A stretch of DNA of 64,000 bases, from NCBI GenBank assembly GCA_016703545.1, contig JADJBX010000009.1, positions 1-64,000 on the forward strand, given 5' to 3'. The DNA is from Candidatus Amarobacillus elongatus. Its GTDB lineage: Bacteria > Chloroflexota > Dehalococcoidia > Tepidiformales > Tepidiformaceae. A model generated the notes under the pieces. It was not told where the DNA came from, made no database searches, and worked only from the letters and a program-made list of their open reading frames with translations. Positions 24,831 through 34,218 of the stretch are shown in pieces. Each line of letters opens with the position of its first letter. Position 1 is the stretch's first letter. The position numbers and the translations under genes were made by a program.

Positions 24831-25730
24831 CTACCACGCCGCCCCGGAGGGCCTGGGCGCGCCCGCCGGGGCGCTGCCGTAGTCCCCGAACGGCGAATCC
24901 CGCCAGTCGAGCGCGGCCTTCAGCCCCTTCTCCCGGGCGATGCGGCCGAACTGCTCGCCCCCCGGCCGGGCGCGGCCGAGCTCCTGGATGTCCGCGCCCA
25001 CCGCCATCGCCGTGCGGATGCCCATGATCTCGTAGGCGCGGTTCACCTGCCGCTTCGTCATCTGCAGCATTGGGCCATCCACGTTCGCGATGCGTTCCGC
25101 GAACGCCTCGGTCACCGCGCTCAGCTGGTCGACGGGGACCGCGCGGTTCGCCCATCCCAGCGCGACGGCTTCGGCGCCGGTCACGCTGTCGCCCGTGTAG
25201 AGCAGCTCGCGGACCTTCTTCTGGTGCATCTGCCACGGGTGGTACAGCACGTCGACAGGCGTCATCGCCCGCACCGGCGGGTACCCAATGATCGCATCCT
25301 CGGCGACGAACATGAGGTCGCACATCGTCGCGAGCTCGGTCCCGCCCGCGAGGCAGTAGCCGTGGACCTGCGAGATCACGGGCTTGGTCAGCTCCCAGAT
25401 CTGCCAGTAGCCGCTCAAGAGGTGCTGTGGCCACTGCCCCTGCCCCGGGTGGATCGAACCGACGTTGGGCAGCCCGCTGCGCTTCTCGACGTAATCGCGG
25501 TCGTCGAGCGTGTTCTGGACGCCGCTGAGGTCGTACCCGGCGCTGAAACCGCGGCCTGAGCCCCGGACGATGATGACGCGCACCTCGGGGTCCAGTTCGA
25601 ACCCCTTGAGCGCGTCGAACAGCTCCGCGCGCAGGTTGTGGCTTAGCGCGTTCATCTTCTCGGGCCGGTTGAGCTGCACGATGGCGTGCCGGTCCCTCTT
25701 GAACGTCAGGATGTCGCGGTAGTCGGTCAT
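24831..25730 (-). CDS. Crotonase-family protein (enoyl-CoA hydratase/isomerase-like)
   Basis: This 299-residue member of the crotonase superfamily has oxyanion-hole regions RGSGRGFSAGYDL and HGYCLAGGTELATMCDL. The first catalytic Glu position (GGTEL) is kept. The second, usually in an FGxPE context, reads IGYPPV, so hydration by the two-Glu mechanism is doubtful; an isomerase, dehalogenase or lyase activity is possible. It lies 63 bases downstream of the acyl-CoA mutase, in the same direction, suggesting a shared acyl-CoA pathway. Confidence 0.85.
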   Translation of the reverse strand: MTDYRDILTFKRDRHAIVQLNRPEKMNALSHNLRAELFDALKGFELDPEVRVIIVRGSGRGFSAGYDLSGVQNTLDDRDYVEKRSGLPNVGSIHPGQGQWPQHLLSGYWQIWELTKPVISQVHGYCLAGGTELATMCDLMFVAEDAIIGYPPVRAMTPVDVLYHPWQMHQKKVRELLYTGDSVTGAEAVALGWANRAVPVDQLSAVTEAFAERIANVDGPMLQMTKRQVNRAYEIMGIRTAMAVGADIQELGRARPGGEQFGRIAREKGLKAALDWRDSPFGDYGSAPAGAPRPSGAAW

Positions 25731-25793
25731 GTGGCGCCTCCCCCGGGCCCGGCCCGGCCCCGGGATTCTACCGCCGGTACCGAGACCTCGCTC

Positions 25794-27458
25794 TCAGACC
25801 ACGACCTGTTCCTTGTACTCGCCGTACACCCGCCGCCAGAGGTTGCACACCTCGCCGACGGTCGCGCCCGCGTTCACGGCGTCGAGGATGAACGGCATCG
25901 TGTTCGCGCCCGCATCCCGGGAGGCGGATTCGAGGCGGGCCATGGCCGCGCTCCACGCCGCCGCATCCCGCCCGGCGCGGTGGGCCTTCAGCCGCGCGAG
26001 GTGGCGCCGCTCGCCCTCCGGGTCGAACTTCAGAATCGGGATGTCGGCCGGTTCGTCGGTGGTGTATTCGTTCACGCCCACAAGGATGCGGTCGCGCGCC
26101 TCGACCTCGCGTTGGAAGCGGGCGGAGGCGTCGGCGATTTCGCGCTGGAAGAAGCCGGTTTCGATCGCGGGGATGACGCCACCCAGCGCCTCGATCGTGT
26201 CGAAGTAGGCGAGGACCTCTGCCTCCATGTCGTTCGTCAGCTTTTCGACGAACCAGGATCCGCCGAGCGGGTCCACCGTGTTGACGACCCCGCTCTCGTG
26301 CAGGATCACCTGCTGTGTGCGAACGGCCAGGCGCGCCGCCTTGTCGCTTGGCAGCGCGATGGCCTCGTCCATGGCGTCGGTGTGGAGCGACTGGGTGCCG
26401 CCCATCACCGCCGCCAGCGCCTGGATGGCGACGCGGACGAGGTTCACCTCCGGCTGCTGCTCGGTAAGCGAGACCCCCGCGGTCTGCGTGTGGAAGCGCA
26501 TCAGCCAGGAGCGCGGGTTCTTCGCGCCGAAGCGGTCGCGCATCACCCGGGCCCAGATGCGCCGCGCCGCGCGGAACTTCGCGACCTCTTCGAAGAAGTC
26601 GTTGTGGCTGTTGAAGAAGAACGAAATCCGCCCCGCGAAGGCATCGATATCCAGCCCGCGCGCCAGCCCCCATTTCACGTACTCAATCCCGTCGGCGAGC
26701 GTGAACGCGAGCTCCTGCGCCGCCGTCGCCCCCGCCTCGCGGATGTGGTACCCGCTCACGCTCACGGGGTTCCACAGCGGCATCTCCTTCGCGGCGAACT
26801 CGATCGTGTCCGTCACCAGCCGCATGGAGTTCGCCGGGTCGTAGATGTACTCGTTCTGGGCGATGTACTCCTTGAGGATGTCGTTCTGCAGCGTCCCCGC
26901 CAGCTTCGCGCGCGGGACCCCACGCCGTTCGGCGGCGGCGATGAACAGCGCCCACACCACCGGCGCGGGGCTGTTGATGGTCATGGACGTCGTGATCCGC
27001 TCCAGCGGCAGGCCTTCGAGCAGGATCTCCATATCGGCGATGGAGTCGATGGCCACGCCACAGCTGCCGAATTCGCCCTCCGCCCAGGGCTCGTCGTGGT
27101 CGTACCCCATGAGCGTGGGCATGTCGAAGGCGATGGAAAGGCCGTTGTTGCCGGTGGCGAGGAGGTCTTTGTAGCGCTGGTTCGTCTCTTCGACGGAGCC
27201 GAAGCCGCTGAACATGCGGATGGTCCACGGCTTCCCCCGGTACCCCGTGCGATGGATTCCGCGGGTATAGGGATACGATCCCGGGAGGTTGATGTCTCGC
27301 TCGTACTCCGTGCCGCCGGTGTCCGTGGGGTCATAGAGCCGGTTGATTTCGGTGCCGGAGACGGTCATGAACGGGCCGGCGAGTTCGCGGCCTTCCTGCA
27401 CGACGGCCTCATCGTAGTTCCGGCGCAGCTCCGCGGCGCGATTGGGGTCGATATTCAT
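25794..27458 (-). CDS. Acyl-CoA mutase large subunit (methylmalonyl-CoA mutase family)
   Basis: This 554-residue TIM-barrel subunit belongs to the B12-dependent acyl-CoA mutase family; it lacks the C-terminal cobalamin domain, as in the two-subunit enzymes. Conserved stretches are KPWTIRMFSGFGS, GLSIAFDMPTLMGYD, SGYHIREAGATAAQEL and TQSLHTDAMDEAIALPS. The substrate loop that reads GPYxTMY in methylmalonyl-CoA mutase reads GIHRTGY, so methylmalonyl-CoA specificity is not supported; isobutyryl-, hydroxyisobutyryl- or ethylmalonyl-type substrates are alternatives. No small B12 subunit gene is seen nearby. Confidence 0.9.
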   Translation of the reverse strand: MNIDPNRAAELRRNYDEAVVQEGRELAGPFMTVSGTEINRLYDPTDTGGTEYERDINLPGSYPYTRGIHRTGYRGKPWTIRMFSGFGSVEETNQRYKDLLATGNNGLSIAFDMPTLMGYDHDEPWAEGEFGSCGVAIDSIADMEILLEGLPLERITTSMTINSPAPVVWALFIAAAERRGVPRAKLAGTLQNDILKEYIAQNEYIYDPANSMRLVTDTIEFAAKEMPLWNPVSVSGYHIREAGATAAQELAFTLADGIEYVKWGLARGLDIDAFAGRISFFFNSHNDFFEEVAKFRAARRIWARVMRDRFGAKNPRSWLMRFHTQTAGVSLTEQQPEVNLVRVAIQALAAVMGGTQSLHTDAMDEAIALPSDKAARLAVRTQQVILHESGVVNTVDPLGGSWFVEKLTNDMEAEVLAYFDTIEALGGVIPAIETGFFQREIADASARFQREVEARDRILVGVNEYTTDEPADIPILKFDPEGERRHLARLKAHRAGRDAAAWSAAMARLESASRDAGANTMPFILDAVNAGATVGEVCNLWRRVYGEYKEQVVV

Positions 27459-27621
27459 GCCAGTCCCCTCGTCATCGAACGGCGCGGCTGCGCGCCCGGA
27501 GTCGTGTGCGAAGCATACCGGAGGCCACGACGCGCCCGCCCGCGGCGAAGTGCGGATTCATGCGCATTTGCAACGGCTTTCGGCATGGTTTCATCGGCCC
27601 GGACACCGCTACAGTGGGGCA

Positions 27622-29204
27622 GTGAGCTTTCCCCGGGGCGAATCTCGGCAATTTTCCGTGGAAAAACCTGACTCGCCGCGTCCGCGTGCCGATCTCCAGG
27701 CCGAAATTGCGGCTCTGCGCGCTGCCCTGGACGCCGCGCGGCGTGAGCGCGACGACTTCGCCGCCCGCTACGAGGCCCTCTCGGAGAGCGAAGAGGACCT
27801 CCGTGATTTCTACGAGCACGGAGCCATGGGACTCCAGTTCGTCGGCCCCGATGGCACGATCCTTCGCGCCAACCGGGCTCAGTGCGAGCTGCTGGGCTGC
27901 CACGAGGCCGACCTCGTCGGCCGCAAGCTCTCCGACTTCTGGGCCGACCCGGCGGAGTGCGAGTCAGTCATGGCGCGTCTGCTCCAGGGCGTGCCCCTCA
28001 ACAACGACGAGTGCCGCATCGCCGGGTCCGGTGGCGTTCGCGATGTCCTCGTCGCGTCGACGCCGAAGCACCGCGGCGCCGAGCTCCTGTACACTCGGGT
28101 GTTCATGCGCGACATCACCGAACGGAACCGCGCCGCGCAGACGGCGAACCGGCTCGCCGCCATCGTCGAATCCTCCGAGGACGCGATTGTGAGCAAGGAC
28201 AGCCAGGGGATCGTCATCTCCTGGAACCGCGGCGCGGAGGCCCTCTTTGGCTACACCGCCGGGGAGATGATCGGTCAGTCCATCCGAAAGGTGATCCCCG
28301 CGGACCGGCAGGCCGAGGAGGACGAGGTCCTCCGCCGCATCCGTGCCGGTGAACGGCTCGAGCACTACGAGACCGTCCGGCAGCGCAAGGACGGCAGCTT
28401 CGTCGATATCTCCCTGTCCGTTTCGCCCGTGAAGGACCCCCGTGGGCGAATCGTCGGCGCGTCGAAGATCGCTCGCGACATCACCGACCGGAAGCGCGCC
28501 GAAGCGGCCTTCCGCGAGTCGATGGCGGCGAAGGAACAGTTCCTGAGCATGGTCTCGCACGAGCTGCGCACGCCCATTTCCATCGTCCTCGGCGTCTCGC
28601 GGCTCCTCGCGGCGCGCTCCGACTCGCTTTCCGAAGAGGAGCGCGTCCAGGCGTTCGACGACCTGATCACGCAGTCGGAACGGCTGCAGGAGATCATCGA
28701 GCACCTGCTCATCCTCACGCGAATGGACGCGGCCTACGAGCTGTCGCTGGAGTTCATGCGTGTCGAAAGGCTGGCGGAGGAGGTGGTGGCCGCCTGGCAG
28801 CGCCGGCACCCGGGCCGTGACATCTCTGTCGATATCGCCGTGGACCTCCCGATCGCGTTTGGGGAGCCGTCGCTGACGCGGCTCGTGCTCGACAACCTCA
28901 TCAGCAACGCGATCAAGTACAGCGCGCCCGAGACGGCGGTCGAGGTGCGCATCCGCGCGGGCGAGGGCCCGCTCGTGGTCGAAGTGCTGGACCGCGGTAT
29001 CGGCCTCGGCGCCACGGAGATGGCGCAGGTCTTCGAGCCGTTCTTCCGCTCGAACGCCGCCCGCGAAAGGCGGGCGGGATGGGGCTCGGACTTGCGGTGT
29101 GCCGGAAGATCGTGGAAGCGCAGGGCGGGACCATCATGGTCTCCCCGCGTACCGGGGGCGGAACCGTGTTCCGGTTCACCGTACCCCGCGCCGAGCCCGA
29201 CTAA
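27622..29204 (+). CDS. PAS-domain sensor histidine kinase (frame break)
   Basis: This kinase has about 527 residues. A short coiled coil (ADLQAEIAALRAALDAARRE) is followed by two PAS domains (about residues 60-180 and 185-300), a dimerisation/phosphoacceptor helix (FLSMVSHELRTPIS, H313) and the ATPase domain (NLISNAIKY, DRGIGLG). The G2 box appears after a frame break near 29062-29080 as GMGLGLAVCRKIVEAQGG, and the true stop is TAA 29202-29204. GTG 27622 is the start used here; GTG 27658 is possible. No transmembrane segment is seen, so it senses an intracellular signal. No partner regulator is adjacent. Confidence 0.85.
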
Positions 29205-29216
29205 ACGTCGCGGCCG

Positions 29217-29432
29217 CTACTCCGATTCCGAGGTGTTGCACGCCTGGCAGCCGCAATGCGCGTCCGCGGTGCGCCGCCCGGCGGGCTTCTCCGGCCCCAC
29301 ATCGCCGGGAGCGAACGGGGACCATGACCAGAACCGCGCCCGCCAGCCATCGACGTGCTGGCCCAGGAAGAGCGGCGGGGGCGAGGAGATACGGCGGAAC
29401 TTCTTCGAAGGCTGCTGCCCGGTTCGTTTCAC
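29217..29432 (-). CDS. Small Cys-motif protein (possible gene)
   Basis: This 71-residue ORF starts at GTG with GGAG 6 bases upstream. It is basic in its first half (MKRTGQQPSKKFRR) and ends HCGCQACNTSESE, a CxCxxC-type motif that could bind zinc. Codon use is GC-rich at third positions like its neighbours. I know no family for it. It converges on the kinase gene, 12 bases away. A chance ORF cannot be excluded. Confidence 0.4.
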   Translation of the reverse strand: MKRTGQQPSKKFRRISSPPPLFLGQHVDGWRARFWSWSPFAPGDVGPEKPAGRRTADAHCGCQACNTSESE

Positions 29433-29773
29433 GAATACTCCGCTGGTAGGGAAGTGGGAAGACCAGGGGCGGCGCCCGTCGGCTTAAGGAGGAGAACGTG
29501 GGCTGACGCCGCCCCTGGTGATACGCGCTCGCGCCGTTCGTTCCCGCCGGGCACTGGGACTGCGCCCGGCGCTTCGAACCGCGGAGGTCACCAGCCGTTG
29601 GGACTGGCGGGGTGACGGGGCTGATCCTGCCCCAGGGGCGGCTATGGGTCAACGATTTTGATGTGGTGAATCGGTTCCCTGTTCATAATTGAAACACTTA
29701 TGGGAGCGCACCGGCGCGTCAGGCGCTGCATTCGCGTCGCGACGGTCGTGAGGCCGGATGGACGAGCGATGCG
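29433..29773. other. Intergenic region with a long inverted repeat
   Basis: No convincing gene is seen in these 341 bases. ACCAGGGGCGGCG (29462-29474) and CGCCGCCCCTGGT (29507-29519) form a perfect 13-bp inverted repeat. The loop presents TTAAGGAGGAGAACGTGG, a strong ribosome-binding sequence with a GTG-Gly-stop minimal frame. A third partial copy, CCAGGGGCGGC, occurs at 29632. The 3' part (29640-29773) is AT-richer and probably holds the end of the IclR transcript. Confidence 0.6.
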
Positions 29774-30538
29774 TTAGCTGACGCGGGATTCGTTGCGCTG
29801 GCGCCAGCCCAGTTCCCACGAGATCCGCTCGGCCACGCCCAGCGCGACGGGCACGTTCGCCTGGACGAATGCCGCCTCCAGGGCGCCGGTCCGGCCGAAG
29901 CCGATGGAACCAGCGGCCGTGCCTTCTGGCCCCAGGAGCGGCACCGCGAAGCCGGAGACGTCCTCGTTCTCCTCGCGGTCGATGGTCGCGTACCCCTGCC
30001 GTCGGATGAGGTCGAGTTCGGCGCGCAACTCGCCCGGGTCGGTGCGCGTGAGGGGGGTGCGCTGTTTGAGCGGCACGGCGAGCAGCGCCTCGCGCCGCGC
30101 TTCGCTCTCGTGGGCCGCGATCACGCGCCCCGCGGCGTTGGTTAGCAGCGGGAACGTCCGCGCGGGGAACCGTGACATCAGCTGGCCGCCAACGGTGTGC
30201 CAGCTTTCCACGGCGATCCCGTTGGGGTATTCGGGCACGCACAGCGTGACGTGGGCGGGGATCCGGCCGCTGATGTCCGTCAGGTACGGGAACGCGATGT
30301 CGCGCACCGCGAGCCGGTTCAGGGCCGCCGCCCCGATGCGCCAGAGCGCGAGGCTGGTGGTGAAGCGGCCGCTGCCGTCGGTCGTGATGCCGCCTTCTTC
30401 GCACAGCGAATCGAGCAGGCGCGAGACCGACGCGCGCGCAATCCCCGTTCGCGCCGAGATTTGGGCGACCGTAAGCGGCTCGGCCGAGGCCGCGAGCACC
30501 GAAAGCACCGTCAGCGTCCGTGCGGCGGCAGCGGGCAT
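29774..30538 (-). CDS. IclR-family transcriptional regulator
   Basis: This 254-residue regulator has an N-terminal winged helix-turn-helix (LTVAQISARTGIARASVSRLL) and a C-terminal IclR effector domain ending in FVQANVPVALGVAERISWELG. The family binds small acids or aromatic metabolites and controls catabolic operons. It is a close tandem paralogue of the next gene; both start MPAAA and end WELGWR plus a short tail. The gene lies 155 bases downstream of the paralogue and may be cotranscribed. Confidence 0.88.
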   Translation of the reverse strand: MPAAAARTLTVLSVLAASAEPLTVAQISARTGIARASVSRLLDSLCEEGGITTDGSGRFTTSLALWRIGAAALNRLAVRDIAFPYLTDISGRIPAHVTLCVPEYPNGIAVESWHTVGGQLMSRFPARTFPLLTNAAGRVIAAHESEARREALLAVPLKQRTPLTRTDPGELRAELDLIRRQGYATIDREENEDVSGFAVPLLGPEGTAAGSIGFGRTGALEAAFVQANVPVALGVAERISWELGWRQRNESRVS

Positions 30539-30693
30539 CAGCGCACCGGCTGCCGGGTGATCAGCATTGTTCGCATCCTCCCCGCCTTCCCCGCATCAAC
30601 GTCTACCTTTCGCCGAGTATCTGGAAGATTCGCGCGCCCGTACACCGCGGCCCATGCGAAGATTTCGGACCGGCCAGCCGGGATTGGCCGCAG

Positions 30694-31460
30694 TCAACTC
30701 AGCCTGGCGGCCTGCCCGCTCCGCCACCCCAGCTCCCACGAAATGCGGTCCGCGGATTCCCGGGCCACGGTCACGTGCTGCTGCACAAACTCCTCATCGA
30801 GCGGACCCGGCCGGGCGAAGCCGATCGCGCCCGCGGGCGTGCCGCCTGCACGAAAGAGCGGCACAGCGAACCCGGACACCGTTTCCACGTGCTCCCGGTC
30901 GATGGTGGCGTACCCGCGTTCCCGGACGAGTGCGAGCTCACCCGCGAGCGTCGCCGAGTCGTTCCGGGTGAAGGGGGTAGCCGCGGGCAGCGGCATCCGG
31001 AGTACCGCTTCCCGGTTCTCGGCGGTCTCGAACGCGGCGATGACCCTCCCCACGGCGGTCGCGAGCAGGTGAAACGGCCCGGATTCGACAAGCCGCGACG
31101 TGAGCCGTCCGCCCACCGCCGTCAGGCTTTCGACGACGATGCCCTGCGGGAACGTGGGCAGGCAGAGGTTGACGTTCGCGGGCACGCGGTGCGCGAGGTC
31201 CGCAAGGTAGGGAAGGCGACATCGCGAACGCCGCCCCGGCTGACGGTGCCCGCTGCGATGGTCCAGGGCAGCAGGCTTGGGCTGTAGCGGCCCGCCGCGT
31301 CGGTCACCACGCCCCCCTCTTCCTCCAACGCCGCCAACAGCCGCACCAGCGAGACGCGAGGCACGCCGGTGTCGGCCGTGAGCTGCGCGAGCGTGCGCGG
31401 TCCCGGAGCGGCGGTCAGCGCCGCGAGGACCGCCAGGGTGCGATGTGCCGCCGCGGGCAT
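30694..31460 (-). CDS. IclR-family transcriptional regulator, tandem paralogue (frame break)
   Basis: This protein of about 255 residues has the same layout as the neighbour at 29774: helix-turn-helix RTLAQLTADTGVPRVSLVRLL and an effector domain ending ESADRISWELGWRSGQ. The frame changes near 31205 (after GVRDVAFPTL), resuming as HRVPANVNLCLPTFPQG. Conservation on both sides argues for a single base error rather than a dead gene. The pair arose by duplication. The target promoters are unknown. Confidence 0.82.
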
Positions 31461-31580
31461 GACGCGGACTCCCTGCGTGGGTTTCCGGCCGTCGCTGGGC
31501 GAGCATCCCCGCCAGCGCGGCCGGTGCCAATTCTGGCCACACTCTATCCCACGCCGCCCGTTTTCGAACAGGCGGGTCTG

Positions 31581-32312
31581 CTACCAGCGGTACGTGGCGA
31601 AGTCCGTTGCGACCGTGGTTCGCGGGAGCGCGTGCTCCCCGAGGTCGTGGGGGAGATGCGTGAGTACCAGCGACGCATCGCCGGCCAGCGCGGCACGCAG
31701 CCGCGGCATGTCGTCCACCAGGTTCATGTGGTTATCGAACACGTCCGCCCGCGACGTGCACTCACTTACCAGTACCTCGGCCCGCCGCGCGAGGTCGAGG
31801 ACACCGTCACAGAGGGCGCTGTCGCCGGTGTACCCCAGCCGGCGGCCGGCGATCGTGGCGTGGTAGCCGAAGTTCGCGGTGAGCTTCGGATCGTGGCGCA
31901 CTTCCACCGCCTCCACGACGAGGCCGGCGGCCTCCAGCGGTGTTCCCGGCGTCGCCGTCACCCAACGGACCTCCGCGCCGCCTTCGAACAGCGTCGGATA
32001 GGTGCGGCGGCTGATCTCGCGCACCACGTCCTCGGTCTCGGGCGGGCCGATGACGGTCACCGGAGTGGTCCGCCCGAGGTACTTCCAATGAAGGAGCAGG
32101 AACGGCAGCCCGAGCAGATGGTCCCCGTGGTGGTGACTGAGCACCACGGCGTCGATCGCGTTGGGGTCGATGCCGAGCCGGTTCAGGGACATGAGCGCCT
32201 GTGGCGGCGCTTCGAACAGGTACCGCCCGTTTGCGACGAAGCCGTTCCAACAGGCGCCTTCGCGCACGAAGGCGTTGCCGCTGCCGATGAAGGTCAGTTC
32301 GAGGTCGGCCAT
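31581..32312 (-). CDS. RNase Z-like metallo-beta-lactamase-fold hydrolase
   Basis: This is a 243-residue MBL-fold enzyme. The zinc motif is LSHHHGDHLLGLPFLL, with later ligands in YTGDSALCDG and the C-terminal LTHLPHD. N-terminal LTFIGSGNAF is typical of the RNase Z/ElaC/arylsulfatase-like branch, but the length is shorter than true RNase Z and no exosite arm is seen. The next gene is a paralogue of the same length 43 bases upstream. The role is unknown: RNA processing, cyclic nucleotide or lipid hydrolysis are possible. Confidence 0.85.
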   Translation of the reverse strand: MADLELTFIGSGNAFVREGACWNGFVANGRYLFEAPPQALMSLNRLGIDPNAIDAVVLSHHHGDHLLGLPFLLLHWKYLGRTTPVTVIGPPETEDVVREISRRTYPTLFEGGAEVRWVTATPGTPLEAAGLVVEAVEVRHDPKLTANFGYHATIAGRRLGYTGDSALCDGVLDLARRAEVLVSECTSRADVFDNHMNLVDDMPRLRAALAGDASLVLTHLPHDLGEHALPRTTVATDFATYRW

Positions 32313-32355
32313 GCGTCCGATCCTACGCCCTCACCGGCGTGGCGGAAGGACAGCC

Positions 32356-33087
32356 CTAGACCCGGTAGGTTTCGAAGTCCTTCGCCACGAGCGTGTTAGC
32401 GAGATTGCCGTTGTCCACGTCGGGGCTGATGTGCGTGAGGATGAGCGGCGAACCCGAGGGCAGCGCCGCGCGCACGCGGGGCATGTCATCGACGAGGTTC
32501 ATGTGAATGGGAATGCAGTCCGTCCGCGAGGCGCATTCGCTCACCATCAGTTCTGCGTCCCGCGCGATGTCGAACACGCCATCGCAGAGTCGCGTGTCGC
32601 CGGTGTAGGCGAGACGCCGGCCGTGATACCGCACGGCGTAGCCGAGGGTGGAACTGAGTTCGTCGTCGTGTTCCACCTGGACCGGTTCGAGTTCGAGGCC
32701 GTTCACCCGGCAGAGCTTCCCCGGTTCGGCCTCGGCCCATTCGATCTCATAGGAGATGTCCAAAACGCCGGGGAACACCTTCTGCGCGATGTCCTTCGCG
32801 AGCGCCTCCGTGTTCCTGGGCCCCACGATCCGGACCGGGCGCGTGCGCCCCTTCCATTTCCAGTGCAGCAGCAGAAACGGCAGGCCGAGGAAGTGATCGC
32901 CGTGGTGGTGGCTTAACACGACGACATCGAGCTCGTTCGGGTCGACGCCCACGGTGTTCAGCGACCCCAGCGTCTGCGGCGGAGCTTCGAACAGCACGCG
33001 ATCGTTGAGCAGGAAACCATTGCAACAGAGACCACCCGGCGAGAACGCGTTCCCGCTGCCGATGAACGTGAGCCGAAGGTCGTGCAT
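32356..33087 (-). CDS. RNase Z-like metallo-beta-lactamase-fold hydrolase, tandem paralogue
   Basis: This is a 243-residue sister of the preceding enzyme: LTFIGSGNAFSPGGLCCNGF, LSHHHGDHFLGLPFLLLHWK, YTGDTRLCDG and a C-terminal LTHISPD. All expected zinc ligands are present. It is the first gene of the pair and is divergent from argC. Keeping two complete copies suggests different substrates. Confidence 0.85.
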   Translation of the reverse strand: MHDLRLTFIGSGNAFSPGGLCCNGFLLNDRVLFEAPPQTLGSLNTVGVDPNELDVVVLSHHHGDHFLGLPFLLLHWKWKGRTRPVRIVGPRNTEALAKDIAQKVFPGVLDISYEIEWAEAEPGKLCRVNGLELEPVQVEHDDELSSTLGYAVRYHGRRLAYTGDTRLCDGVFDIARDAELMVSECASRTDCIPIHMNLVDDMPRVRAALPSGSPLILTHISPDVDNGNLANTLVAKDFETYRV

Positions 33088-33183
33088 TCCCTCACCCTAC
33101 GCGGCGTGTGACGGGCAACACTGTTAATGAGATCTCAGTTGGGCGCTATGGATTGCTGCGCCCCGAACGCACACAATTCCCGG

Positions 33184-34218
33184 GTGACGTACCGAGTTGG
33201 CATCATCAACGTGACCGGTTATGCGGGCATGGAAGCGGCCCGCCTCCTCTGGAAGCACCCGGCGGCGAAGCTTGTCGCCGCGACGGGCCGTTCCCTCGCG
33301 GGCCAGCGTCTGGGCGAGGCGTTTCCCCACCTCGCCAACTACGGCGACTTCACCATCACCGCCGAAATCGACACCGAAGTCGATGTCGTGATGTCGGCTC
33401 TGCCCACGGCCGAGAGCGCGGCCGCCTGTGCGCCCTTCGTGCGCAAGGGCATTCCCACGATCGACATCGCCGCCGACTTCCGGCTGCGCGACCCGGAGGC
33501 CTTCGAGGAGTGGTTCGGCAAGCCCCACCCGGCGCCCGACCTCCTCCCCCAGGCCGTGTACGGCCTCCCCGAACTGAACCGGGAGGCGATCCGCGAAACG
33601 AAGTTGGTCGCGAACCCCGGCTGCTACCCCGCGACCTCCATCCTCGCCCTCGCCCCCGCGGTCGCCGCCGGGATCACGGGCGACCACGTGATCGTCGATG
33701 CCAAGTCCGGCGTGTCCGGGGCCGGACGCGGCAGCGGCTCCAGTGGCGGGTTCGGCTACAGCGAAACGAACGAAGACGTGACCGCCTACAAGATCGCGAA
33801 TCACAACCACCAGCCGGAGATGGCCCAGGAGCTGGCGAGCATCGCGAGTGGCGGGCCGGCCCCGAAGGTGACCTTCGTCCCGCATCTCGTCCCCATGACG
33901 CGCGGCATCCACGCCACCTGCTACGCGCCCTTGCGCCGCACGGTCTCGAAGGCGGAGATCATGGAGATCTACCGCGAGTTCTACCGCACGCACCCGTTCA
34001 CGAGCGTCTCGTCGATCCCGCCGCACACCAAGCACACGACGGGCAACAACATGTGCCTGGTGCACCCGGCCATCGACGAACGGAACGGCATGCTCGTGGC
34101 CGTCGGCGTCCTCGATAACCTCGTGAAGGGCGCGGCCGGGCAGGCGATTCAGAACATGAACCTGATGCTCGGCATCGATGAGGAAGCGGGCCTCGACCTC
34201 CCGGCGGTGTACCCGTGA
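33184..34218 (+). CDS. argC: N-acetyl-gamma-glutamyl-phosphate reductase
   Basis: This 344-residue enzyme carries out step three of arginine synthesis: NADPH reduction of N-acetylglutamyl phosphate to the semialdehyde. The N-terminal Rossmann segment reads VGIINVTGYAGMEAARLL. The catalytic Cys147 is in NPGCYPATS, and a conserved HTKHTTGNN lies near the C-terminus. GTG 33184 (VTYRVGI) is chosen because the family begins here; an ATG at 33148 would add 12 residues with no similarity. The stop overlaps the argJ start (GTGA). Confidence 0.93.
   Translation: MTYRVGIINVTGYAGMEAARLLWKHPAAKLVAATGRSLAGQRLGEAFPHLANYGDFTITAEIDTEVDVVMSALPTAESAAACAPFVRKGIPTIDIAADFRLRDPEAFEEWFGKPHPAPDLLPQAVYGLPELNREAIRETKLVANPGCYPATSILALAPAVAAGITGDHVIVDAKSGVSGAGRGSGSSGGFGYSETNEDVTAYKIANHNHQPEMAQELASIASGGPAPKVTFVPHLVPMTRGIHATCYAPLRRTVSKAEIMEIYREFYRTHPFTSVSSIPPHTKHTTGNNMCLVHPAIDERNGMLVAVGVLDNLVKGAAGQAIQNMNLMLGIDEEAGLDLPAVYP

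Noticed and set aside
29205..29773. Insertion-sequence remnant suggested by the inverted repeat
   Set aside because: No transposase fragment or target duplication is visible.
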